Below, one piece after another: positions 13,688-23,821 of a stretch of DNA of 40,602 nt. The notes below the pieces were generated by a model, which was given only the letters and a program-made list of their open reading frames with translations, did not search any database and was not told the DNA's origin. The stretch lies in contig NZ_ABEA03000007.1 in NCBI RefSeq assembly GCF_000171235.2, forward strand, positions 1 through 40,602. Direction: 5' to 3'. Within the stretch, counting starts at the first letter, position 1, and each line of letters starts with the position of its first letter. The position numbers and the translations under genes were made by a program. Origin of the DNA: Geminisphaera colitermitum TAV2 (lineage in GTDB: Bacteria; Verrucomicrobiota; Verrucomicrobiia; Opitutales; Opitutaceae).

Positions 13688-14700
13688 ACACATTCATTAA
13701 GGAAAAGCCGGACCGTCAGCGACTCGTCTTCGAGGAAACAGCCAACACACGCGGCGTGACCGCTCACAGTATCGAGAAGGATTTCTGGGTCTGCTGGACC
13801 CTGCGTGACCTCTTCAACCTGCCGGGCTGGATCGGGCACCTGACGTTCAAGGGCGGCACTTCGCTTTCAAAGGCTTGGGGCTTAATCGATCGCTTCTCCG
13901 AAGACATCGATGTCGTTATCGATCGCGAATTCCTTGGCTTTGGCGGTGAGAAGCTAAGCAACAAGCAGATTGAAAAACTTCGCGCAGAATGCAGCCGCCG
14001 CATCTTGGACGAAATGCAGCCGGCGTTGCGGGAAAAGCTCACGGCGGCCTTGCCGGACGGAATCAAGGGTAAGGCAGTGCTCAGAGTCGATGACCAAGAT
14101 CCCGACCGTCAGACACTCCTTTTTGAATATCCGAGTGTGTTCGAGGCTCCCGCGGAATATCTGCGGCCCCTCGTGAAAATCGAAATGGGCGCCCGCTCTC
14201 ACATCGAACCTCACGCTGACGCCGTCATCCGGCCCTATCTTGCTGAGGACTATCCAAGCGTCGCTCCCGACGCGACTTTCACCATCCGGACTGTGCTAGC
14301 CCGTCGGACCTTTTGGGAAAAATTTATGGCGGTGCATGAGCTCCGTCTTAAGCCCGACGAAAAGCGCAGCAAAGATAAGAGCTTGGCTCGGCATTACTAC
14401 GATCTACACCGCCTGATTGAACGCGGTATCGCTGACGAGGCCGTGAAAGATGACGCGCTCTTCGATCAGGTTCGGGATCACCGCATGAAATTTTTCCGCT
14501 TCGGTTGGATGGACTACGAAACCCTCAAGCGCGGCACGATGAATCCCATCCCGAAGGATGAGCACATGGCGGATTGGGAAAAGGATTACTCGGCGATGCG
14601 CCGTGAAATGTTCTTCAACGATCCGCCAGATTTCAAAACGGTGCTGAAGACCGTCGAAGCATTCGCGACTAAGTTCAATGCCAACATAGATGAAGGTTGA
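13684..14700 (+). CDS. abiEii: AbiEii/AbiGii-family nucleotidyltransferase toxin
   Basis: A 338-residue protein starting at the ATG overlapping the antitoxin stop (ATGA). It carries the family's nucleotidyltransferase signature: FKGGTSLSK (about 55-63) followed by RFSEDIDVVID (70-80), with D74 and D76 as likely metal ligands, and a later basic block with RHYYDLHRL (around 238-246). Length and order fit AbiEii, a bacteriostatic toxin thought to transfer nucleotides to tRNA or another target; the Mycobacterium homologue MenT modifies tRNA. It functions in abortive infection and plasmid or island stabilisation. No lesion is visible. It is the downstream partner of abiEi in a two-gene operon. Confidence 0.92.
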   Translation: MNTFIKEKPDRQRLVFEETANTRGVTAHSIEKDFWVCWTLRDLFNLPGWIGHLTFKGGTSLSKAWGLIDRFSEDIDVVIDREFLGFGGEKLSNKQIEKLRAECSRRILDEMQPALREKLTAALPDGIKGKAVLRVDDQDPDRQTLLFEYPSVFEAPAEYLRPLVKIEMGARSHIEPHADAVIRPYLAEDYPSVAPDATFTIRTVLARRTFWEKFMAVHELRLKPDEKRSKDKSLARHYYDLHRLIERGIADEAVKDDALFDQVRDHRMKFFRFGWMDYETLKRGTMNPIPKDEHMADWEKDYSAMRREMFFNDPPDFKTVLKTVEAFATKFNANIDEG

Positions 14701-14869
14701 GGTATTGCATGGAGCCTTTGTCAAGATAGCGACATCTTCGATGTAGAAACGAAGAGCCTCTTCCCCGCGATGCGAGCCTTGACGGCGACGATTACAATCG
14801 AGGGCTGGGCGCGCAATTCCATTTTCAGAATCGCTGTAGTCCGTCCTTATCGTCGACGAGTGAGCGGAA
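14701..14869. other. Intergenic region between convergent abiEii and Avs-like gene
   Basis: 170 bp between two converging genes. I see no convincing terminator hairpin and no reading frame of note. Confidence 0.5.
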
Positions 14870-17800
14870 TCAAATTCGCTTAGCTGGAGGTCTCGGACCG
14901 CTTTGCTTTTGGCGCGTCGCAGGTCGTTTTTTCTGAAGCTTGGCTACTTTCCGCGGACGTTTCTCCTTGGATTTTGGCGGTTCGAGTTGCCCACGCCGAG
15001 TCGGACTATCATAGCGGGCCAAGACTTTGCCTGTCGGAATGTGTACGAACGTTTCCTTCGTCGCGCCAGCATATCGGCCCGAGGGCTCTTTACCGAGCAA
15101 AGTAACATCGTGGATCGTCAATCCACCGACGATTTTTCCGTCAGCCTGCAGGCGGTAGACTCCGCTGAACGACATGAGCTTATCCGCGACGCTTCCATTA
15201 GCCATCTCGTCGAAGCAATTGCGTTCGCCGAGAACCGCCCAAATCAAAGTTAGGCCGTTTTTGTTCAGCGTTTCGATCATCCGTCCGGCGTCGACCAGAC
15301 ATGAGGTGGCGCCCGCTTTGGGCGGGCGACGTGGTGCGAACGCCACGGTGGTGCCACTGCCGTCAGCGAAGATGAAATCTTTCCCCGTCCATTTCACGTC
15401 CAACAGTTTCGCAAGTTGAGGGGAGGGCACCGACGCCGATGTCTCGTCCTCTGAGTAGTCGGCAACGGTGTGCGTGAAGCCCGGCGGAAATTCCACTCCA
15501 AATCGGCCTTCGTTTGCGCACGTTTTGCGCAGCGAGTCAAAACGTGATGACCAGGGGTACTCTCCCAAGCCTTCACTCCCGAATTTTGGCAAGCCGACCC
15601 CCGTGCCGTAAAAGTGATTCTTTTCCAAAAAGCGAAGCCGTTCCTTCACCTCGCTAGTCGGCACAACCCATGAGCGAACATGGATCCACTGATGGCATTT
15701 TCCGTCGTCGCGCGTGCGGGGCGGATAGGAATCTGGTTCATCCCAATCAAACCACGCGTTGAGGAGAAACGCCGGACCGCTCAGGCTCGGGACGGAATCC
15801 AGTCGGAGCATTTGTTCGACTCCTTGCGGCAGAGTCTCGACCCAAGTCGACTGGTCTTTGAGCAGGGCACGGTCGGCGAAAGGGTCGGGACAGTTTCGCC
15901 ACCACAGGTTGTCATCGTCCAGATTTTCCGCGTCCTTGGCCAGCGGGTCTCGTAGCGGCTGAGCTGGGTCGAAATTCTTGGAAAACAACTGCCACGCGCC
16001 CTCGAACTTCTCAGGCGAATCGTTGTACCAGTATCCGAAGTGAAAGTGGTCCGACGCATAGCCTTCGAGTTCATGCAGGGCGATCCACTGGTATTTTTTG
16101 CTGATCCGTTCCTGCTTGGTGTCGTCGTTTGCACTGCGGCCGTAGTCGCGAAGATTGTCTTCGTATTCTTTAAACCGCTTCGGCGTCCAACCCAGCTCGG
16201 CTACGCGTTGAAGCGTCCAGGCGCGCGCCACGAGGCCATCGAATGCCCTCCGTTTATCCTTGGCGGGAATCGGCTTGTTGCGTCGGACGTTGATCCATGA
16301 CTTCATGTGGGCTTCCATCGTGTAGCGCCCGAAGTCGCCGTAGCCGCCGATACCGTTTCCGTATTCGGGCTCAATGGAGTGGACGATGGTGCGCCAGCCG
16401 TCTGGTTTCCCGAACGCGCGCGCCTTTTTCTCAGGCCAAATTTTCGGCCAGCGCGACCGGTATGGCGGTCGGTAGTCCTTCGGCGTAACGCCCTTGGGCA
16501 GGCAGCCGAGGTTGCGGGCGCACTCCATGATCGTAAACGCGAAATCCCGCATCAGCACGTGGGGTGGCACTTGAGCGCGCGCGAACACGTGTTTCCACAC
16601 AGCGAGGGCGAGCGGCGCGAGCTTTGTGGCCTCCTTCTCCCGAACGGCGGCGCCAGCCGCTATCGCGAACATGCGTTCGACGACGTAGGGATCATTGACC
16701 GAGTGAAACCGGTTGACCAAATCTGCGGCGAGTTCGCACCGACCCGCGACGACGTGGATGCCGGCCAAGGTGGCTCGACGACGGAAACCACGGTCGTTCG
16801 AGGAACATAGCCAGCAAAGCACGATTGCGACAAGCTGCGCCTGATCGCTTGGCACTCGGGTGGTGTCCACGCCGAAGAGCCAACGCACGATCGTCGCGGG
16901 CAACGAGGACTCACCGCGTTCAATGAGTTGCTGACTCGTCGCAATCGTCCACTCCTCTTCGCGCTGCCACAAGGGCATCTCGCGGAGCCAACGATCCAGG
17001 TAAAAGGCGTTGAAGGGGTGATCGACGACCGCGGCTATCCTAAACAAAACCTCCAGCACTCGGTCCGCCGAGAGATGCTGGCGCGCGCGGGCAAGCAGCG
17101 CATGGGTTTTAGGAGTGATGCTCGCCGGATTTCTCCAAGGTAATGACGCGAGGAAATCCTCCAGCACTGGTTGTTGCACGTCACGTCCGGCGATCACCTC
17201 AGCCATCTCGACCTTGAACTTTTCGGGCAGCAGCACCGCCAGCGCGGTCAGAAGACCCCGGTGCGTGTAGTATCCTCGGTACGTTTTCCACCACTCGATT
17301 AAGCCCCCTTTCTGCCAGTCTTTTCGAAGTTGCGAGAACGTTTTGGCGCCCGTGAGGAGGCGTTGGGCGATGAAGTAATCGGAAAATCTTTCGTAGGCGA
17401 AGCGGACCCTCACGTCGGTGATTTTGGTGTTGTGGTCATAGTGGCCGACTTCGGTTACTAGTCCGCTTGAACAAAGATGGTGGAAAAGCGAGCGACTCAA
17501 AATCTTACCCGGGAACAAGGCGTCGATTTTTGATCGCGCCTCAGCAATTGGAATCGGTTGTCCGTCTGCGTTTGCCAACAATGTCGCCAACAGGTCGATG
17601 GCGGACTGTGTGACATCCGAAGGACATTCGATGCTCTGGACCAGCAAAGCTGTTGTTCGGTCGATGCGCTTGCGCATGACTAGATCGAAGCTCAAGGGCC
17701 CGGACGGAATCTGTGCGTTTTCGAACGCTTCACAAAACGTTTTGAGGAAGAGCGGATTTTGGAACTCCGGTAGGAGCGGAGGGAGATCGCGCGCTTGCAC

Positions 17801-19315
17801 GTTGTACGCGGTGAAGTAGCGCGCGGTCGCTTCGAATGTGGTTTCTCCGAATCCCCGATGCTGCGTGGTAGCCCAATACGACTGACCTTGGCTCACCATA
17901 TTCTGGGGAATGCAGATTGGAATGAAGTCGGACCGGCAGCTTATCACCAGACGGATCCAAGGCCATTGGTCGATGCGTTTGGAAAACGCTCCCAGGTGGC
18001 GTGCCCACACCGTTCGATCTGTCGTTTCATTGATCGCATCGACCACGATCAGTGACGGCAGCCCTCTGACTTCTCCCGTGTGGTTGAGCGCGGCGAGAAG
18101 ATCGTCGGTGCTTCCATTCCACCCGAGACGCGCGACCAACTGAGTCCATGGATCAGCCGAGGTGGTGAAAAACTCGCCGAGGAGAAAAAGCGCAGCCTGC
18201 GAACGCCCGAGGCACTCTTCCACCACTCGGGCGAGTAGATGGCTCTTCCCTGCGCCAGCTTCGCCGCTCACCAAAAGGCGCCTCCGGTCGGCGGCAATCT
18301 GTTCGCGGAGGAAATGGCTGAAATTGTAGAGAGTATCGGAAGCGGTTCTGACTTCGTGATCCCGGTAGCCAAGCCGATCAGCAACGCTCGACTGGTGTGC
18401 ACCGGTGGGCGATGGGGTCGGCTTCGGCAACGCCTTGGCTGCATCCTGGGCTTCAGAAACGGCGGTGGAAAATGCAGTGAGGCTCGCCAACATTTTTTGC
18501 GTGGCGTCGTGAGCCGTGGCCAATTCCGGGACCGTGATGCCGTCTCCCAACCGCGGAAGTTCTTCTACGGTCGCGGCAACCACCGCGCCGAATGGTCCGC
18601 CGAGGATGTTCGTCACTTCCTTCGGAGGCGGATATTCGGTCGCCCGTCGCATCGCTTTCCACACCTTACTAGCCTCTGCGAAATACCGGCTGACGAAATG
18701 CGGTTCGCGCGCGAAGGCCGACAGGGTATCCTGGGCTTTTACGCGGATGTGCTGCTCCGGCGTGTAGCGGGTGTCGAGGGCGTCACGCGCTTCCTGATTG
18801 CGCGCGGCCAACCAAGCTAGGTCAAACTGGGGAGTGCCAAACCAGTAGGCCGCCCGTCCGGCGTGCACCGTGGTCGTTAAACGATGGGTGAGTTCCGATG
18901 CCCCCCACCATTGCATCTGGAGCGGGGGGTGTAGCGCGCGCGCTTTCGCCTGCATCCCCTTCCACTTTTTCGCGGTGTGCGGGTTCAGGTCGAGCGGCAC
19001 CGCCACGAAGTAACGCGTCAGGGTAGGATGGTTTTTTCGAGCTGAACGAAAGGATTTCTCGATTTGCCTCCATTGCGGGTCGCGGAGCTGGGCAAAATAT
19101 TTCGTCTGTAGGCCAACGGTTGTCCGAGGATTGGTCTGCACATAAGCCTCGACGCCTCCGTCTCCGCCTGCGCCGTCGATTCGCACCAAATTGGGCGGAT
19201 TGTTCAGCTCCGCGCGAAACAAGGTTACGCACAGCTCCTCGAATCCTCCGTGTTGGGTTCCTCGGATCGAACGGATTTTTTGGAAATCGATTTGGGCGGA
19301 CGCGAAGGAGGGCAT
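14870..19315 (-). CDS. Avs-like defence protein: PD-(D/E)XK nuclease plus STAND NTPase
   Basis: 1481 residues from the ATG at 19315; the frame is open to 19519 but the extra 68 codons look non-coding. The N-terminus has a restriction-endonuclease-like fold: FEELC near 25-29, GGDGGVEAYV with D52 and E56, then LQTK (Q70, K72), a typical Mrr/Cap4-type active-site pattern. The P-loop NTPase has Walker A GEAGAGKS (351-358), Walker B LIVVDAINE (422-430) and ISCRSD (458-463), as in STAND ATPases. A long helical C-terminal region (about 600-1400), presumably the sensor, ends in a Lys/Arg-rich tail. Architecture and size match Avs (AVAST) proteins, which bind phage proteins, oligomerise and activate the nuclease. 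Which Avs family it belongs to cannot be decided here. It is divergent from the AlbA_2 gene, with 118 bp between. Confidence 0.82.
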   Translation of the reverse strand: MPSFASAQIDFQKIRSIRGTQHGGFEELCVTLFRAELNNPPNLVRIDGAGGDGGVEAYVQTNPRTTVGLQTKYFAQLRDPQWRQIEKSFRSARKNHPTLTRYFVAVPLDLNPHTAKKWKGMQAKARALHPPLQMQWWGASELTHRLTTTVHAGRAAYWFGTPQFDLAWLAARNQEARDALDTRYTPEQHIRVKAQDTLSAFAREPHFVSRYFAEASKVWKAMRRATEYPPPKEVTNILGGPFGAVVAATVEELPRLGDGITVPELATAHDATQKMLASLTAFSTAVSEAQDAAKALPKPTPSPTGAHQSSVADRLGYRDHEVRTASDTLYNFSHFLREQIAADRRRLLVSGEAGAGKSHLLARVVEECLGRSQAALFLLGEFFTTSADPWTQLVARLGWNGSTDDLLAALNHTGEVRGLPSLIVVDAINETTDRTVWARHLGAFSKRIDQWPWIRLVISCRSDFIPICIPQNMVSQGQSYWATTQHRGFGETTFEATARYFTAYNVQARDLPPLLPEFQNPLFLKTFCEAFENAQIPSGPLSFDLVMRKRIDRTTALLVQSIECPSDVTQSAIDLLATLLANADGQPIPIAEARSKIDALFPGKILSRSLFHHLCSSGLVTEVGHYDHNTKITDVRVRFAYERFSDYFIAQRLLTGAKTFSQLRKDWQKGGLIEWWKTYRGYYTHRGLLTALAVLLPEKFKVEMAEVIAGRDVQQPVLEDFLASLPWRNPASITPKTHALLARARQHLSADRVLEVLFRIAAVVDHPFNAFYLDRWLREMPLWQREEEWTIATSQQLIERGESSLPATIVRWLFGVDTTRVPSDQAQLVAIVLCWLCSSNDRGFRRRATLAGIHVVAGRCELAADLVNRFHSVNDPYVVERMFAIAAGAAVREKEATKLAPLALAVWKHVFARAQVPPHVLMRDFAFTIMECARNLGCLPKGVTPKDYRPPYRSRWPKIWPEKKARAFGKPDGWRTIVHSIEPEYGNGIGGYGDFGRYTMEAHMKSWINVRRNKPIPAKDKRRAFDGLVARAWTLQRVAELGWTPKRFKEYEDNLRDYGRSANDDTKQERISKKYQWIALHELEGYASDHFHFGYWYNDSPEKFEGAWQLFSKNFDPAQPLRDPLAKDAENLDDDNLWWRNCPDPFADRALLKDQSTWVETLPQGVEQMLRLDSVPSLSGPAFLLNAWFDWDEPDSYPPRTRDDGKCHQWIHVRSWVVPTSEVKERLRFLEKNHFYGTGVGLPKFGSEGLGEYPWSSRFDSLRKTCANEGRFGVEFPPGFTHTVADYSEDETSASVPSPQLAKLLDVKWTGKDFIFADGSGTTVAFAPRRPPKAGATSCLVDAGRMIETLNKNGLTLIWAVLGERNCFDEMANGSVADKLMSFSGVYRLQADGKIVGGLTIHDVTLLGKEPSGRYAGATKETFVHIPTGKVLARYDSPTRRGQLEPPKSKEKRPRKVAKLQKKRPATRQKQSGPRPPAKRI

Positions 19316-19433
19316 GCAAACCCGTATGGAGGAAATCAGCGGTCCGGGCAAACCGGATAGAATTCCCGAATGCAAAATGGCCCGGAATTCGTTCGTCCTC
19401 GAAAATCCCAGAAGCTGCCTATAGCCCTGATGA

Positions 19434-20171
19434 GTGACCCCGAAGAAGACATTCCACGAACATTTCTCCAAATTGCTGGAAGCACCTACTCGGGAGTCTT
19501 TCCGTGATTTCATGCGCAATCATTTCGGGGAGACCGATCCAGCCGATTTCAAAGCGGCTTGGCCCAGTGATGTGCAGATTGCGAAGCACGTCCTCGCGAT
19601 CGGTAATTCCGGAGGTGGAGTCTTGGTCCTTGGCGTCGAACAAGTCGACGGAGGGGAAATGTGTCCCGTCGGCTTGAACGAGCTGAAAGACAAGGCCGTC
19701 GTGGGCCGCGGTATCGAGAAGTTTCTCCCGAAAACCCTGAAATGGGAGCTGCTGGATTTTTCTTATTCTAGTTCTGAATACCCCGTGTTGCAGGGCAAGA
19801 AATTCCAATTGCTCGTCGTCGAGCGGAACGATCGAGAATTGCCCTATCTGTGCGAAGCGGACGGCGACAAGATTCGGCGTGGCTCAATTTTCGTCCGGCG
19901 AAAGACGGAATCGGTCGAGGTAAATTACGATGAGCTTCAGGCGCTTCTTAGTCGGCGCATCGCCAGTGGACACGACAGCACGAGCGCAAACCAACTGGCC
20001 AAGCACATCGAAGACTTGCGACAGCTCTATGACGCTCTGCCGAGTCAGATGCAGGTTATGCTGGAACGGCAGACGAGTTTCTTTGGAAAAAGCGCCTCGG
20101 AAGAGCTGGATGAATTTCTCGATGAACTCATCGAAGAAAAGAAACAGAAGATCAGATCGCTGATGGACTAA
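19434..20171 (+). CDS. AlbA_2 (Schlafen-type) domain protein
   Basis: A 245-residue protein with a GTG start at 19434; no in-frame ATG lies nearer than Met27. Residues about 30-165 match the AlbA_2 pattern: DFKAAWPSDVQIAKHVLAIGNSGGGVLVLGV, with the conserved E/D-FK, A-x-x-NS-GG and GV positions, and a later basic SIFVRRKTESVEV segment. The C-terminal part (about 190-245) is helical and charged (EELDEFLDELIEEKKQKI), likely a coiled coil or interaction arm. AlbA_2 domains bind or cut nucleic acid in regulators and in several anti-phage systems. Divergent arrangement with the Avs-like gene suggests a regulator or second component of the same system; this is inference. Confidence 0.75.
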   Translation: MTPKKTFHEHFSKLLEAPTRESFRDFMRNHFGETDPADFKAAWPSDVQIAKHVLAIGNSGGGVLVLGVEQVDGGEMCPVGLNELKDKAVVGRGIEKFLPKTLKWELLDFSYSSSEYPVLQGKKFQLLVVERNDRELPYLCEADGDKIRRGSIFVRRKTESVEVNYDELQALLSRRIASGHDSTSANQLAKHIEDLRQLYDALPSQMQVMLERQTSFFGKSASEELDEFLDELIEEKKQKIRSLMD

Positions 20172-20260
20172 GGCTGATCGTTTTTGGTGGCCATCGTTGA
20201 GCCATGCCGGACTTCGATTCGGATCCTTGGTCAAATTACTCTGGTGTAACTGCACATCTT

Positions 20261-20930
<670 letters not shown>

Positions 20931-20934
20931 AGCA

Positions 20935-21174
20935 TTTAAAGTTGAGATGTAGCCGTTTTCTTAACGGTAGGGAGGCCTTTGTGCCCTCTGCCGAGGGCAG
21001 CCCTTCGGGCCATCGCCTTTGGCGATGCCATCTGCGCGCTGCTGCGCTCCGTCCGAGGCCTCCGAAACCACGCTCCAAGCACCTATGAGTTTCGTATTCA
21101 CCCTCACACTACGCACGGCGGAGGCCTCGGAGAGGCCTCCCTACCAGGTATAAAATGGCTACAGTTTAAATGAA
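20935..21174. repeat. 240-bp palindromic repeat element
   Basis: Nested inverted repeats. The outer arms CATTTAAAGTTGAGATGTAGCC and GGCTACAGTTTAAATG are imperfect; the inner arms GGTAGGGAGGCCT (20966) and AGGCCTCCCTACC (ending 21145) are exact. Small hairpins lie between (CCTCTGCCGAGGGC, CATCGCCTTTGGCGATG). It is non-coding and lies directly after the displaced clpB end. Confidence 0.75.
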
Positions 21175-21203
21175 ACTGCTAGTCAAAGTGGCGCGGGCGT
21201 CCT

Positions 21204-21220
21204 CCCCCCCCCCCCCCCCC
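21204..21220. repeat. 17-bp poly-C tract
   Basis: Seventeen consecutive C, 45 bp downstream of the stop of the MASE1 kinase gene (which reads on the minus strand). It is outside any reading frame, so length changes would affect only the 3' untranslated region. Confidence 0.85.
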
Positions 21221-21265
21221 GGCCTGCCTGTCCCTCGCGTAGTTACCCTCGGACGGGCAGACGAG

Positions 21266-22882
21266 TCAGGCCGGTTTGCCCTTGGCGACCGGCAGTTCGA
21301 TAACGAGCTGCGTGCCGCCTCCCGGGGACGACTCGATTTCCAGCCGGGCACCAATCAGCAAGGCGCGCTCCCGCATCACGCGCAACCCGAGGTGGGGCCG
21401 GTCGCGTTTCTCGTTGGCCGTCGGGTCGAACCCCGCGCCATCGTCCCTGATTTCGAGGCGGAGCCAGTCCTGCTTGTCCGGCTTGCCGGGACGGCGGGCC
21501 AGCGTGACCTCGATGTGGGGAGCCCGGCCATGCTGCACGGCGTTGGAAAGCGCCTCCTGCGCCAGACGAAAGAGATGCTCGCGCACACCGAGCGGAAGGG
21601 CGTCCGCCAGACCGCCGACCTCGTCGAAAAACAGCACCTCGCTCTCCGAGCCCGCCTCCACCTGTTCGCAATGATTGCCCAGCACATCGGCAAAAGCGCT
21701 TTGTTCGAGCATTTCGGGGCGCAAGCCCGTGAGCGTGCGGCGCAGATCGCCGATCCCGCGGGCCATGTCCTGCACCACCTGCTCCAGCCTCTCATTGGCG
21801 GCCAGTCGCGGATCGGGCGCGATGACACTGCGCAGCCGCATCAACGCACTGGCGAGCGTCTGGCTGGCGCCATCGTGCAGGCTGGCGGCGAGACGGCGGC
21901 GCTCGTCCTCCTGCGCGTTGAGCATGCGGGCCGACACCTCGTGCAGCGCCTGCTCGGCCCGCTGGTAGTCGTAAAAACCGCCCGCGACGATGAGCGCCAG
22001 ACCGGCCACGAAACATATCTCCGCATGGAATCCGATCAACACGGCATTCGAGAGCGCCGACCCCTCTTGCGCCATATGGACCTGCATCTGCCCCATGACG
22101 GTTGCCAGAACGAGATTGCCCAGGATGATGCCGCCGACCCCGCAGCGCACCACGACGAGAAAACCGATCAAGATCGTCAACCCCCAGCCGGCGACCGACG
22201 CCAGCACGATCTTCGCGTCCACCATCGACGGCACGACCCACAGCACCATCACCGCCACCTCCGCAAGGACCAGCCCGGCCAGTTCCCACGGACGGCTCAG
22301 ACTCTCCCGGAAGGCGCCCCGGCGGGTCAGCAACAACACCAAAGGCGTGAGGATCAACGTCCCCTTGAACTCGCCCAAGCACCACTGGATATAGCCGGTC
22401 CAGAACGGCACGTCCCCGAACCTCGCCTCCGCGACGAGCAGACACGTGGGCAGGGCGGTGACGAACGTGGGCACGACACCTCCCGCCACCAGCATGATCG
22501 AAAAAAACCGCGCGCTCGGGATCAACGGCCGGGAGACCGGCCAGAACCATCGCACCAACACGCCGGCCAGCGCGGCATGCGCTCCCCCACTCAGCGCATA
22601 GACCAGCGCCCGCCCCGCCGAAGGAATTACCAGTAACCCGACCAAAAGGCTGCCCGCGAAAACTCCCGCCGCCAGATGCGTGCCCCGGCGCAGGATCACG
22701 AGCGCGAGCAGGATGCCGGGTGCCGGCCGGAACATCAGATACCCCTCCTCCACCGAAGGATTCCCGATGACCAGCCACCTGTAAGCCAAGCTCGCCGCCA
22801 TGACCGCCGCCGTCACCAACGTGGCCCAAAGCTGCCCCCGCCAGTCGAACCAGAGGCCATGGACTCGCCCGTTCGCCGTCAT
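21266..22882 (-). CDS. MASE1-domain sensor histidine kinase (NarL/LiaS type)
   Basis: 538 residues from the ATG at 22882 (13 further codons are open upstream). Residues about 15-310 contain eight or so hydrophobic segments with the MASE1 pattern (FRPAPGILLALVILRRG, FGDVPFWTGYIQWCLGEFKGTLILTPL), an integral-membrane sensor of unknown ligand. A short linker (YDYQRAEQALHEVSARML) leads to HisKA_3 with the phosphorylated His at 336 in ERRRLAASLHDGASQ. The HATPase has N-box EALSNAVQHG (443-452), DDGAGFD (480-486) and HLGLRVMRERA (about 497). It lies 180 bp downstream of the NarL-type regulator on the same strand, so the two form a likely two-component pair. All catalytic residues are present. Confidence 0.9.
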   Translation of the reverse strand: MTANGRVHGLWFDWRGQLWATLVTAAVMAASLAYRWLVIGNPSVEEGYLMFRPAPGILLALVILRRGTHLAAGVFAGSLLVGLLVIPSAGRALVYALSGGAHAALAGVLVRWFWPVSRPLIPSARFFSIMLVAGGVVPTFVTALPTCLLVAEARFGDVPFWTGYIQWCLGEFKGTLILTPLVLLLTRRGAFRESLSRPWELAGLVLAEVAVMVLWVVPSMVDAKIVLASVAGWGLTILIGFLVVVRCGVGGIILGNLVLATVMGQMQVHMAQEGSALSNAVLIGFHAEICFVAGLALIVAGGFYDYQRAEQALHEVSARMLNAQEDERRRLAASLHDGASQTLASALMRLRSVIAPDPRLAANERLEQVVQDMARGIGDLRRTLTGLRPEMLEQSAFADVLGNHCEQVEAGSESEVLFFDEVGGLADALPLGVREHLFRLAQEALSNAVQHGRAPHIEVTLARRPGKPDKQDWLRLEIRDDGAGFDPTANEKRDRPHLGLRVMRERALLIGARLEIESSPGGGTQLVIELPVAKGKPA

Positions 22883-22905
22883 GAACCTGAATTCCTCAAT
22901 CCGAT

Positions 22906-23046
22906 GGCCGCAAAAAGGCACAAGAAGCGCAAAAACAGGGAAATGCCTGGGTTGAAAATTTCCTCCCTCATCCTGTAGGTGAATAAATTTCTCATAAAGC
23001 AGGTTTCATTGTATTCTTTTTGCGCCTCTTGTGCCTCTTTGCGGCC
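22906..23046. repeat. Hairpin repeat between regulator and sensor genes
   Basis: Arm GGCCGCAAAAAGGCACAAG (from 22906) continues through AAGCGCAAAAA. It pairs with TTTTTGCGCCTCTTGTGCC followed by TCTTTGCGGCC (23017-23046). The arms are about 30 bp, with an AT-rich middle of about 80 bp. It sits just upstream of the kinase start and 16 bp after the regulator stop, so it will be in the transcript if the genes are co-transcribed. Confidence 0.75.
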
Positions 23047-23062
23047 ATTCCTACTATGGTGT

Positions 23063-23821
23063 TTAGGATGAAGCGCGTCCGGTCCTCCTGCTGGTGATGA
23101 CGGGCGGGGAGGCGTGCTGTGCCGGAGCCACCCGCGTCACGCCGGATTCGAAGGCCACGCGCACCAGTTCGGTGGCCTTGTCCACGTTGAACTTCTTCAT
23201 CAACCGGGTGCGGTACATCTCCATGGTCTTGCGGCTGATCCCGAGATGCTCGCCGATCTCCTTCCCCGACAGGCCCCTGGCGAGACCATCGAGCACCTCG
23301 CGTTCCCGGACGGTGATCTTCGGAGCGCAGATGACCTCGCCCAGCGCCTTGCTGTGCAGGCCCGACTCCCCCCGCGCCACGCGCCGGATGAAAGACACGA
23401 GCACGCTGAACGGATCATCCTTGGCCATGAAAGCATGGGCACCCGCCCTGAACACCTCGGACATGGCGAAAGGAGTCGCGTGCATGGTGAGGACGACGAT
23501 GCGCAACGCCGGCATCGTCTTCTGCAAAATCTTGAGCAGGTCGAGCACTGGCAGGCCGGGCATGCTCAGATCGACGACCAGCACATCGGGCCGCACGCGC
23601 CGCACCAGCGCGAGGGCGTCATCCCCGTTTTGCGCCAGACCCGCGCACACCAAGTCGGGCTCCTGACCCAGCATTGCTATGATCCCCCCCTGAAGGATCA
23701 GATGATCATCCGCCATCACCACCCTTAACGGCGGCGCGTCACCGGCAGCCGTGACGGAAGCAGGAGGCGATGGAGAGTCGGGCCACATGATGGCGGTTGC
23801 GGGATGCGACGGATTTTGCAT
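23063..23821 (-). CDS. NarL/FixJ-family response regulator
   Basis: 252 residues from the ATG at 23821. The frame stays open to 24271, but the upstream 150 codons are low-quality and overlap another gene antiparallel to its codon usage. Receiver domain about 32-150: D38/D39, phosphoacceptor D84 in VVDLSMPG, T112, and K134 in MAKDD. LuxR-type helix-turn-helix about 169-215 (ITVREREVLDGLARGLSGKEIGEHLGISRKTMEMYRTRL). It is a typical DNA-binding output regulator, probably phosphorylated by the MASE1 kinase encoded next on the same strand. The target genes are unknown. Confidence 0.93.
   Translation of the reverse strand: MQNPSHPATAIMWPDSPSPPASVTAAGDAPPLRVVMADDHLILQGGIIAMLGQEPDLVCAGLAQNGDDALALVRRVRPDVLVVDLSMPGLPVLDLLKILQKTMPALRIVVLTMHATPFAMSEVFRAGAHAFMAKDDPFSVLVSFIRRVARGESGLHSKALGEVICAPKITVREREVLDGLARGLSGKEIGEHLGISRKTMEMYRTRLMKKFNVDKATELVRVAFESGVTRVAPAQHASPPVITSRRTGRASS

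Noticed and set aside
20979-21173. A 64-residue frame after the displaced clpB end
   Set aside because: It lies wholly inside the 240-bp palindromic repeat.
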